The translations under genes were made by a program, and so were the position numbers. The notes below the pieces were generated by a model that saw only the letters and a program-made list of their open reading frames with translations, was not told where the DNA came from and searched no databases. A stretch of DNA of 64,000 nt from an uncultured Bacteroidota bacterium (GTDB lineage Bacteria; Bacteroidota; Bacteroidia; Flavobacteriales; Flavobacteriaceae). The stretch is taken from the NCBI GenBank assembly GCA_902544085.1, contig CACCAP010000004.1, forward strand, positions 32,001 to 96,000. Direction: 5' to 3'. Shown here one piece after another: positions 1 to 8,014 of this stretch; the stretch's first letter is position 1; every line of letters starts with the position of its first letter.

Positions 1-2
1 TT

Positions 3-2351
3 GATACTGATAATTATAACATAAAAATTCAAACACCGAGTTTGGAATTTTCTAAAGTCATAGTAGATGACTTTACACTCAATATCTCAAATAACTCTGG
101 GAATATAAATATCAGCACTGTAAAATCTAATTATTTTAATGGAGAAAATATTGAAATCTCTCTAGCAAAAATTGGAGATTTTACCAATGTGGATCTAAAT
201 TTCAAACAATTAGATAATAGTTCTGGTTCTCTACAATTTGAGCATACAATTAATCCTAACCAACGATCTGAATTTCTAATCAAAGAATTAGCATTTGTAT
301 TTAATGGAACAGATTGGCAACTAAAAAAACAATCTAAAGGCAGAGCTAGTAATTTATTAATCATCGGTGATAAGTACACTGAACTAAAACCTACGAATAT
401 TTTTTCATCAGATCAAAGTATTGGGTTTAACTACTTTGATGATGAGAATGATTTTGTTTTCTCATCTGATTTTGATAATGTAGAGTTTTCCTCTATAGTA
501 CCTAAACCAAAAAATATTTTTTATGAAGGAAAAATTAATGGTTCAATTCAGCTCGAGAAATCTGATGGTCTCTATCTTGGAAGCTCAGATGTAAGTATTG
601 GGTCTTTTTCCGCAAATGGTAATGTTTTAGGTGATGCTAGTCTATCTATTGATAATTCATTAAATCAAGATAGTTACAATTTGGAGTTCATAATTAAAAA
701 TAAACGTAATAATATTTTTGATCTAGCCGGTGTTTTTAAGATTGAAGATGATGATTATCCAATGAACTTCAAATTAATTACAAGAAATTTTAATATTGCA
801 CCATTCTCAGCAATTGGAGAAAATGTTCTTCAAAATTTTAAGGGTTATTTTAACTCTGCTATTGATGTTACAGGAACTTTCTACAAGCCTATTTTTGAGG
901 GTTACATTAATGCCGTAGATTCCAGCTTTGATGTTCCATACCTTGGTTTACGCTATGGTTTTGTGGATGACCCGACTTTTACTCTAAATAATCAGACTAT
1001 AAATATTAAAGATTTTACTTTAAATGAAAAAAAATCAAATACGAATGGAATAATGAGTGGAAAAATATCCCACAACAGATTAAAAGATTGGTTTTTAGAT
1101 TTTAAAATTGAATCTAATAATCTACTAGCACTAAATACCCAATCATCTGAAAATGAATACTACTATGGTACAGGATTTTTAAACGGCTCTGCTTATTTTT
1201 TTGGACCAGGAAAAGATTTAGATATAGAAATTAATGGTGCTACTCAAGAAAATACAAAAATTATAATTCCAATTAGATATGGTGATGGTTTGGATCAATT
1301 GTCTTACCTGACATTCAAAGAGAATAATAACGACTCAACAACAAATTTATTAAATCAAGGCTTAGAAGTTTTTTTAAATATTAATATCAATAAAAATGCT
1401 GAGATCGAAATTATTTTTGATGAAAAAACTGGCTCTAAAATTTCTGGGCTAGGGGAGGGTCAATTCAATATAATTTCTGACTACTCTGATAATTTTACTA
1501 TTGATGGAGAGTTTACTCTTGAAACTGGATATTATTTTTATAAGAATTTTGGTATTGTTGAAAGAGTTTTTGATTTAAATAAAGGGGCAAACATAGTATG
1601 GAACGGCGATCCATATAAGGGAATCATTGATGCGAAAGCTAGATATAATGTCCCTGGTGGGGCAAATCCTGCACCATTAATTCAGAACACCTCATTCAAC
1701 AGAAAAATTCCTACATACGTAGATGTAGAGCTTCAGGGTGAGCTATCTAATCTTGAAACTCCAAATTTTGAAATTATTTTTCCAAATACGAGTGGTTCAA
1801 TAAAATCGGAGTTAGATTATTATCTAAATGATTCTGAAAAAAAACAAACCCAAGCCATATCTTTGATATCACAAGGTTATTTCTTAGATAATTCATCCTC
1901 AAGTCTTGTATCAACCCAGACAATAACAAATAATTTGTTTCAAAGAGCTTCAGGGATTATTGATGATTTACTTGGTGGTGATGATGATAAAATGAATTTG
2001 GGTATTAATTATGAGCAGGGTGATAAGTTTTCAACCTCAAGTCTTCTTAACAGGGATAGAATTGGTCTTTCACTCCAAAGTGAAATAAGCGATAAGATTT
2101 TAATTAATGGAAAAATTGGAGTTCCAGTCAGTGGGACGGAAGAAAATGTAATTCTTGGAAATGTTCAAATAGACTTTTTATTAAACAATTCAGGCAGTTT
2201 AAGAGCAAAAGTTTTTAATAAAGAAAATGAATACCAGTTTTTCGGAGATGAAATTGGTTTTACACAGGGAGTGGGTATTTCATATGATGTTGAATTTGAT
2301 AGTTTCTCAGAGTTAATATCAAGTTTAAAAAAGAGTAGAAAAGAGAAATAA
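3..2351 (+). CDS. tamB: TamB-like translocation/assembly module protein (5' truncated)
   Basis: Reading frame 3 is open to the left edge of the window, so this is the C-terminal 782 codons of a longer protein; a TTG at 42 is only an internal leucine. The product resembles the C-terminal half of flavobacterial TamB proteins: long beta-rich, low-complexity stretches ending in a DUF490-type domain in the last ~350 residues, with phrases such as IDGEFTLETGYYFYKNFGIV and a terminal barrel-like segment. TamB family proteins span the periplasm and help with outer-membrane protein assembly and lipid transport. The full-length family in this lineage is about 1,400-1,700 residues, so roughly half is missing by window truncation, not mutation. 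The next gene starts 32 bases downstream on the same strand. The family call rests on overall similarity; the N-terminal anchor cannot be seen. Confidence 0.8.
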   Translation, partial: DTDNYNIKIQTPSLEFSKVIVDDFTLNISNNSGNINISTVKSNYFNGENIEISLAKIGDFTNVDLNFKQLDNSSGSLQFEHTINPNQRSEFLIKELAFVFNGTDWQLKKQSKGRASNLLIIGDKYTELKPTNIFSSDQSIGFNYFDDENDFVFSSDFDNVEFSSIVPKPKNIFYEGKINGSIQLEKSDGLYLGSSDVSIGSFSANGNVLGDASLSIDNSLNQDSYNLEFIIKNKRNNIFDLAGVFKIEDDDYPMNFKLITRNFNIAPFSAIGENVLQNFKGYFNSAIDVTGTFYKPIFEGYINAVDSSFDVPYLGLRYGFVDDPTFTLNNQTINIKDFTLNEKKSNTNGIMSGKISHNRLKDWFLDFKIESNNLLALNTQSSENEYYYGTGFLNGSAYFFGPGKDLDIEINGATQENTKIIIPIRYGDGLDQLSYLTFKENNNDSTTNLLNQGLEVFLNININKNAEIEIIFDEKTGSKISGLGEGQFNIISDYSDNFTIDGEFTLETGYYFYKNFGIVERVFDLNKGANIVWNGDPYKGIIDAKARYNVPGGANPAPLIQNTSFNRKIPTYVDVELQGELSNLETPNFEIIFPNTSGSIKSELDYYLNDSEKKQTQAISLISQGYFLDNSSSSLVSTQTITNNLFQRASGIIDDLLGGDDDKMNLGINYEQGDKFSTSSLLNRDRIGLSLQSEISDKILINGKIGVPVSGTEENVILGNVQIDFLLNNSGSLRAKVFNKENEYQFFGDEIGFTQGVGISYDVEFDSFSELISSLKKSRKEK

Positions 2352-2383
2352 TCTTTATATTTAAATTACAACAACAATTTACC

Positions 2384-3547
2384 ATGAAACAAAATATTAT
2401 CCCTAAAAGGTTATTTACTGCTAGTTGCTTTGCATTAATAACAACTGCAATGACTTTTGCAATAAGAGTTAAATTAGAAATGGTCTTTAATCAAGACTAT
2501 TTGCTTACGTTAGAAGAAATTGGTTATGCTTTTGCACCTGCTTTTTGGGGATTTACATTAGCAATGATGATAGGAGGGTTTTTTGTTGATTTATTTGGAA
2601 TGAAAAAGATAATGAACATAGCCTTTTTTGGTCATTTGACTGGGATTATCGTAACAATTTTAGCAAGAGATTATATTACATTATTTTGGGGCACTACTCT
2701 GATTGGAGTAGCAAATGGAATGGTTGAAGCAGCTTGTAATCCTCTTGTTGCGACACTTTACCCAAATGAAAAGACTAAAATGTTAAATAGATTTCATGTT
2801 TGGTTCCCCGGCGGAATAGTTATTGGGGGAGTGCTTGGATTTATAATTATGGATTTGATGGGACTAAGTTGGATGATTTTAGCAGGTACATTATTGATCC
2901 CACTTTTGATTTATGGTTTTTTATTTTTTAATGTTCTATTTCCTAAAACCGAAAGGGTAACTAGCGGAGTTTCTTACAGAGATATGATTAAAAATTGTTT
3001 TCAACCACTTTTTATTTTCATGTTATTATGTATGATGTTTACAGCAGCAACTGAGCTTGGTACCACTCAAAGAATTGAGGTTTTGTTGGGAAAATCTTTG
3101 GAATCTCCAATTTTAATATTGGTTTTTATAAATGGATTAATGGCTTTAGGAAGGCTTTACGCTGGACAAATTGTTCATAAACTAAGTATTACAAAAGTTT
3201 TATTATTTTCCGCAATATTCTCTTGCTTAGGTTTGCTTTTACTTGCTAACACAAGTGGTGCGATGACATTTTTAGCTGCTGCAGTTTTTGCAATTGGTGT
3301 TTGTTATTTTTGGCCAACTATGCTTTCTTTTGTCTCCGAGAAAATTCCCGAAAGTGGAGCCCTAGGTTTATCATTAATGGGTGGGGCTGGAATGTTATCT
3401 GTCTCCTTTGTTTTACCGCAAATGGGCAAGTTAATGGACTCTAATACTACAGGATCAGAATTGCTATTATTATATGCATATATTCCTGCAACATTAATTG
3501 TTGCATTTCTAATTCTTCATATTTATGTTAAAACAAAAAAAATATGA
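2384..3547 (+). CDS. MFS transporter, probably sugar or sugar-derivative
   Basis: A 387-residue, strongly hydrophobic protein with about 12 predicted membrane segments, the normal size for the major facilitator superfamily. The loop between segments 2 and 3 carries a G-x3-D-x2-G-x-KK motif (GGFFVDLFGMKK, about residues 64-75), the family signature. Its stop codon overlaps the start of the Gfo/Idh/MocA oxidoreductase by 4 bases (ATGA), so the two are almost certainly co-translated. That pairing usually reflects uptake and first oxidation of a sugar, inositol or similar polyol. Start ATG at 2384 follows an A-rich leader without a Shine-Dalgarno sequence. The substrate cannot be read from sequence. 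Confidence 0.8.
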   Translation: MKQNIIPKRLFTASCFALITTAMTFAIRVKLEMVFNQDYLLTLEEIGYAFAPAFWGFTLAMMIGGFFVDLFGMKKIMNIAFFGHLTGIIVTILARDYITLFWGTTLIGVANGMVEAACNPLVATLYPNEKTKMLNRFHVWFPGGIVIGGVLGFIIMDLMGLSWMILAGTLLIPLLIYGFLFFNVLFPKTERVTSGVSYRDMIKNCFQPLFIFMLLCMMFTAATELGTTQRIEVLLGKSLESPILILVFINGLMALGRLYAGQIVHKLSITKVLLFSAIFSCLGLLLLANTSGAMTFLAAAVFAIGVCYFWPTMLSFVSEKIPESGALGLSLMGGAGMLSVSFVLPQMGKLMDSNTTGSELLLLYAYIPATLIVAFLILHIYVKTKKI

Positions 3548-4683
3548 AAAAAAAAATTAGATTAGGTTTTATCGGTGGTGGGCACAATTCCCTTATAGGT
3601 ATACTTCACAAAGTATCAGCGTACATGCACGACAAATATGAAATCGTTGGAGGTGTTTTCAATTCTAAATATGATGATAGTCTTGAGTCTGCTCGACAAA
3701 TTGGTATCAGTAAAGATAGAATATATAAAGATGTAGATGATATGATTGCGGTTGAGAATAAAATACCAACTGAATCAAGAATTGAAGCAGTTTGTATTTT
3801 AACTCCAAATAATTCTCATTTTGAGATTGCAAAAAAATTTCTTGAAAATAAATATCACATAATATGTGAAAAACCGCTAACAATTTCATTAGGTGAGGCC
3901 AAACACCTACTCTCCATCAAAGAAAAAAATAATTTAGTTTTTGCAGTTACACATACTTATACTGGCTATCCCATGGTCAGACAAATGACAAAAATGATTT
4001 CAGAGGGTGTAATAGGAAATATTCAGAGAGTTGATTCTCAATATTTACAGGGTTGGATTAATCCAATAATTCATGAAAAGAAAAAAAGAAAAAGTTCATG
4101 GAGATTAGATCCAAAAATTAGCGGAATAAGTTCATGTGTTGCTGATATTGGAACTCACGCATTTAATATGCTTGAACTAGTTACTGGTTTAAAGGTTCAT
4201 AAAGTACTTTCTGATATAAACAGTCTATACAATGATAATCCACTTGATATAGATGCTAATATTTTAGTTAGAATGAATAATGGTGCAAAGGGAGTAATTA
4301 GATCAAGTCAAATTGCAACGGGTGAGGAAAATAATTTAAGAGTTAATATATATGGAGATAAAGGTTATTTAAAATGGCAACAAGAAAATCCAAATAAACT
4401 TTACTTTTTGAAAGAAAATGAACCAATAAAGGTTCTAAAACCAGGACATGAGTATAATTATCCAATTACCCTAAATTCATCCAAGTTACCACCTGGGCAT
4501 CCAGAGGGCATATTTGATGCAATGGGTAACATTTATTTAGGCGCTGCAAAAGCTATTCGAGGTGAAAATTTTTACGATCATGAATTTCCTACTATTTCTG
4601 AGGGAGTCAGGGGAATGGATTTTATTGAAAAAGTAATTGATTCTCACAATAGAGGAAACGTTTGGCTAGAATTAGAAAAATAA
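3544..4683 (+). CDS. Gfo/Idh/MocA family NAD(P)-dependent oxidoreductase
   Basis: 379 residues. The N-terminus has a Rossmann dinucleotide site (GFIGGGHNSLIG, residues 8-19). The EKP motif with the family's catalytic lysine lies in CEKPLTIS near residue 110, and the DIGTHAFN stretch near residue 200 matches the active-site histidine region of the family. These enzymes oxidise or reduce hydroxyls of sugars, inositols and related compounds with NAD(P). Translationally coupled to the upstream MFS gene (4-base overlap), which suggests the transported compound is the substrate. A 43-base gap separates it from pfkA. Substrate unknown. Confidence 0.87.
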   Translation: MKKKIRLGFIGGGHNSLIGILHKVSAYMHDKYEIVGGVFNSKYDDSLESARQIGISKDRIYKDVDDMIAVENKIPTESRIEAVCILTPNNSHFEIAKKFLENKYHIICEKPLTISLGEAKHLLSIKEKNNLVFAVTHTYTGYPMVRQMTKMISEGVIGNIQRVDSQYLQGWINPIIHEKKKRKSSWRLDPKISGISSCVADIGTHAFNMLELVTGLKVHKVLSDINSLYNDNPLDIDANILVRMNNGAKGVIRSSQIATGEENNLRVNIYGDKGYLKWQQENPNKLYFLKENEPIKVLKPGHEYNYPITLNSSKLPPGHPEGIFDAMGNIYLGAAKAIRGENFYDHEFPTISEGVRGMDFIEKVIDSHNRGNVWLELEK

Positions 4684-4726
4684 CTTAATCCTTTCCAAAA
4701 TTTAACTTAATTTTACGAAAGAATAA

Positions 4727-5701
4727 ATGAAGACTATAGGAGTTTTAACATCTGGAGGTGATTCACCTGGTATGAATACAGCCCTGAGATCTATTGTTAG
4801 AACTTGTGCGCATTATAAAATCAAATGTGTTGGTATAGTTAGAGGATATTCCGGGCTCATAGAAGACAATACCAAAGTGCTTAATACAAGAAGTGTAAGA
4901 GGTATTATAAACAAAGGAGGTACATTTTTATATTCAGCAAGATGTGATGAGTTTATAGAGGCTTCAGGTAGAAAAAAAGCCTACAAAACATTAAAAAATA
5001 ATAATATTGATGGTTTAATTGTCATTGGAGGAGACGGCTCTTTCACTGGAGCTTTAAAACTTAAAGATGAATTCAATTTTCCCGTAATAGGAATACCAGG
5101 CACAATCGATAATGATATATTTGGAACATCACACACATTAGGGTATGATACTGCTTTGAATACCGTAATGGACGCTATCGACAAAATCAGGGATTCTGCT
5201 ATTTCACATGATAGATTATTTTTTGTTGAGGTAATGGGTAAAGATGCTGGCTACATTGCTATGAGATCTGGAATTGCTATTGGTGCCCAAGAAATTTTAA
5301 TACCTGAGGTTAACACCAAGATTAATGATCTGATAGATTCACTTAAAAATAGTAAGAAATCTGGAAAAACCTCTAGTATTATTGTAGTTGCCGAGGGATA
5401 TAAACCAGGTAAAAATGTATATCAAATAGCTGATGAAATTCAAGAGAAATTGCCTAATTATCAAGTACGAGTTTCTGTTTTGGGGCACATACAAAGAGGT
5501 GGAAGACCCAGCTGTTTTGATAGAGTTTTGGGAACAAAAATGGGTGTTAAGGCTGTTGAATTATTAAAAAATGCCAAAACAGGAATAATGGTTGGTACTC
5601 AGCATGGAAAAATTGTAACAGTTCCACTGAAAAAAGCTATCTCTGAAAAAACAAAAATTGATAAAGATTTGCTGAGAATCTCAAAAATAATGAACACTTA
5701 A
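4727..5701 (+). CDS. pfkA: ATP-dependent 6-phosphofructokinase
   Basis: 324 residues, the size of classical bacterial PfkA. SGGDSPGMN at residues 9-17 and GGDGSFTG at 101-108 form the ATP site; PGTIDND at 124-130 holds the catalytic aspartate (D128), and LGHIQRGG is present near residue 250. The glycine in PGTIDND, rather than lysine, and the GGDGS motif point to the ATP-dependent and not the pyrophosphate-dependent type. The enzyme converts fructose-6-phosphate to fructose-1,6-bisphosphate, the committed step of glycolysis. It is followed after 9 bases by gap, so upper and lower glycolytic steps share an operon here. Confidence 0.96.
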   Translation: MKTIGVLTSGGDSPGMNTALRSIVRTCAHYKIKCVGIVRGYSGLIEDNTKVLNTRSVRGIINKGGTFLYSARCDEFIEASGRKKAYKTLKNNNIDGLIVIGGDGSFTGALKLKDEFNFPVIGIPGTIDNDIFGTSHTLGYDTALNTVMDAIDKIRDSAISHDRLFFVEVMGKDAGYIAMRSGIAIGAQEILIPEVNTKINDLIDSLKNSKKSGKTSSIIVVAEGYKPGKNVYQIADEIQEKLPNYQVRVSVLGHIQRGGRPSCFDRVLGTKMGVKAVELLKNAKTGIMVGTQHGKIVTVPLKKAISEKTKIDKDLLRISKIMNT

Positions 5702-5710
5702 ATATAAAGC

Positions 5711-6709
5711 ATGAAAAAAATTAAAATTGGAATAAATGGTTTTGGAAGAATTGGCAGAATGGTTCTAAGATCTGCTGTTACTAGGGGAGATGTTGAAGTT
5801 GTTGCTATAAATGATTTATTAGACATTAAACACCTTGCATATTTACTAAAATACGACTCGGTTCATGGCGTTTTTGATGCTAAAATATCACATGATGAAA
5901 ATCATCTATTTGTTAATGATCAAAAAATTATAATATCTGCACTAAGAAATCCCAATGAAATTTTATGGGATAGAAAAGGGGTTGATGTTGTTCTTGAATG
6001 TACAGGTCTTTTTACAACTTATGATACAGCTAAGCTTCACCTCGATGGAGGAGCACCTAAAGTTGTAATTTCAGCACCATCTAAAGATGCTCCAATGTTT
6101 GTCATGGGAGTTAACCACAATGAGGTTAAGAACTCTGATTTGATTATATCTAATGCTAGTTGTACAACAAATTGTTTGGCGCCACCAATTAAAGTATTAA
6201 ATGATAATTTTGGAGTTGAGGAAGCATTGATGACAACAGTGCATGCTGTCACTGCAACTCAATTTACCGTTGATGGTCCATCAAAAAAGGATTACAGAGG
6301 AGGAAGAAGCTCGCTGCTAAATATAATTCCTGCCTCTACCGGAGCTGCAAAAGCCGTAACAAAAGTTATACCATCTCTTGAGGGAAAAATAACTGGTATG
6401 GCATTCAGGGTACCAACTGCAAATGTTTCTGTTGTTGATTTAACTGTAAAGTTGTCAAAAGAAACCTCGTATGAAGAAATTATGAAAGTAATGAAAAATG
6501 CCTCTCAAAATGAGATGAAAAATATACTAGGTTTTACGGACGAGGACGTAGTTTCTCAAGATTTCATAGGTGACGCAAGAACGTCAATTGTTGATTCCAA
6601 AGCTGGTATTCAGCTAAATTCGAAATTTTATAAAATTATATGCTGGTATGATAATGAAGCAGGCTATTCAAATAAATTAATCGATCTTGCCATTCACTCA
6701 AATGGTTAA
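5711..6709 (+). CDS. gap: glyceraldehyde-3-phosphate dehydrogenase, type I
   Basis: 332 residues. [14 protein letters not shown] at residues 7-20 is the NAD-binding Rossmann motif, and aspartate in INDLLD (33-38) favours NAD over NADP. The active-site cysteine is C151 in [17 protein letters not shown] near the C-terminus is also diagnostic. The protein catalyses phosphorylating oxidation of glyceraldehyde-3-phosphate to 1,3-bisphosphoglycerate. It lies 9 bases after pfkA and 8 bases before a GlcNAc-kinase-like gene, all on the same strand. Flavobacteria often carry more than one GAPDH; whether this one is glycolytic or gluconeogenic is not visible, though the pfkA linkage favours glycolysis. 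Confidence 0.97.
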   Translation: MKKIKIGINGFGRIGRMVLRSAVTRGDVEVVAINDLLDIKHLAYLLKYDSVHGVFDAKISHDENHLFVNDQKIIISALRNPNEILWDRKGVDVVLECTGLFTTYDTAKLHLDGGAPKVVISAPSKDAPMFVMGVNHNEVKNSDLIISNASCTTNCLAPPIKVLNDNFGVEEALMTTVHAVTATQFTVDGPSKKDYRGGRSSLLNIIPASTGAAKAVTKVIPSLEGKITGMAFRVPTANVSVVDLTVKLSKETSYEEIMKVMKNASQNEMKNILGFTDEDVVSQDFIGDARTSIVDSKAGIQLNSKFYKIICWYDNEAGYSNKLIDLAIHSNG

Positions 6710-6717
6710 TCTCTGAT

Positions 6718-7569
6718 ATGAAACTCATAGTTGATAGTGGTTCTACAAAAACTGATTGGATTGGTGTTGATGAAAATGATTCTAAAGTGTTTGAAACCCA
6801 AACACTTGGTCTAAACCCTCAAGTTTTAACAAGTAACATTATTAAGGAAAGAGTTATAAATAACTTTGAACTTTATCAAAGCAGAAAAAAAATTACTCAT
6901 TTATATTTTTATGGAGCTGGATGTGGAACTGAACCGCCTAGAATACTCATAAAAAAAGTTTTCGAGTCAATCTTTTCTAATGCATCCATTACTGTTAAAG
7001 AGGATACATATGCAGCTGTATACGCATGCTCAGATAAAGGTGAGAGGTCTATTGTTTCCATAATTGGTACAGGTTCTAATTGTACATATTTTGATGGTGA
7101 AAAAATTATTCAGAAGGTTACCTCCTTAGGTTATATATTAATGGATGATGCCAGTGGAAATTATTTTGGCAGACAACTAATAAGAGATTATTTTTTTGAA
7201 AAAATGCCCTCATCTGTCTCCAAAGAATTCTACAGAAAATACCGATTAGACGCTAGTGAGGTAAAAGATAGGCTTTACAAACAACCAAACCCAAACACAT
7301 ATCTTGCTAAATTTGCCAAGTTTATAATAGAAAATAAAGACTTAAACTACTGTAATAAATTAATTACAAAAGGATTTAATCTTTTTGTTAAAAATCAGAT
7401 TGAGCAATTTGACGACTGCAAACAAATCCCTCTTCATTTTGTTGGGTCAATCGGATTTTATTTAAAAGATGAGCTTGAGAAAGTTCTCAAAAAAAATAAC
7501 CTAAAATTGGGTAAGGTTTTGAAAAGACCAATTGAGGGGCTTGTTAATTACCACCTCAAAAATATCTAG
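6718..7569 (+). CDS. BadF/BadG/BcrA-type ATPase, N-acetylglucosamine kinase-like
   Basis: 283 residues of the sugar kinase/ASKHA fold. LIVDSGSTKTDW at residues 3-14 is the phosphate-1 loop, and IGTGSNCTYFDG near residue 117 is the second ATP loop. The family name comes from benzoyl-CoA reductase activators, but those carry a cluster-binding cysteine pattern not seen here. Short stand-alone members in Bacteroidota are usually annotated as N-acetylglucosamine kinases. That would suit the neighbouring glycolytic genes and the NagZ-like enzyme at 15702-18581. Its TAG stop overlaps the stop of the convergent RidA gene within a shared CTAG. Substrate is inferred. Confidence 0.75.
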   Translation: MKLIVDSGSTKTDWIGVDENDSKVFETQTLGLNPQVLTSNIIKERVINNFELYQSRKKITHLYFYGAGCGTEPPRILIKKVFESIFSNASITVKEDTYAAVYACSDKGERSIVSIIGTGSNCTYFDGEKIIQKVTSLGYILMDDASGNYFGRQLIRDYFFEKMPSSVSKEFYRKYRLDASEVKDRLYKQPNPNTYLAKFAKFIIENKDLNYCNKLITKGFNLFVKNQIEQFDDCKQIPLHFVGSIGFYLKDELEKVLKKNNLKLGKVLKRPIEGLVNYHLKNI

Positions 7570-8012
7570 TTATTAAATACTGCAATCATATCGATCTCAA
7601 CATTCACCCCTAACGGTAGTCCACTAACCTCAATTGTTGTTCTTGCTGGTGGATTTGATTTAAAGTAAGAGCCATAGACATTGTTCACTGCTGAAAAATC
7701 GTTCATGTTTGTCAAATATATTTTTGTCCTAACAACATTATCGAACATTAAACCAGCCTCTTTTAAGATATTTTCGATATTTTTCATTATTTGGGTGGTT
7801 TCATCTTCAATATTACTTTTAATGATTGTATTCGATATTGGGTCAATTGCTACTTGACCAGAAATGTAAAGAGTATTGCCAGCTCTAACAGCTTGGCTGT
7901 AGGGACCCACAGGCTTTGGAGCATAATCACTATTTATAATTGTTTTCATATTTGTTTGTTGATATATAGACGGACCATATAAAATTAAAAAAATAAATAA
8001 AAATTTTTTCAT
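7566..8012 (-). CDS. ridA: RidA (YjgF/YER057c/UK114) family protein
   Basis: The core reads SDYAPKPVGPYSQAV, then SGQVAID, and ends with PLGVNVEIDMIAV, the standard order of the RidA reactive-intermediate deaminase. These proteins hydrolyse enamine/imine intermediates released by PLP enzymes. Two starts are possible. ATG at 8012 gives 148 residues with a 21-residue hydrophobic extension resembling a signal peptide, and lies 2 bases after the lptD stop. ATG at 7949 gives the usual ~127-residue cytosolic protein. I list the longer form because of the tight coupling to lptD, but the shorter one is equally likely. The 3' end overlaps the convergent kinase gene. Confidence 0.9.
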   Translation of the reverse strand: MKKFLFIFLILYGPSIYQQTNMKTIINSDYAPKPVGPYSQAVRAGNTLYISGQVAIDPISNTIIKSNIEDETTQIMKNIENILKEAGLMFDNVVRTKIYLTNMNDFSAVNNVYGSYFKSNPPARTTIEVSGLPLGVNVEIDMIAVFNN

Positions 8013-8014
8013 TA

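Noticed and set aside
42..2351. TTG at 42 as the start of the first gene
   Set aside because: The frame is open to the window edge and the residues before 42 continue the same protein, so this is an internal codon of a truncated gene.
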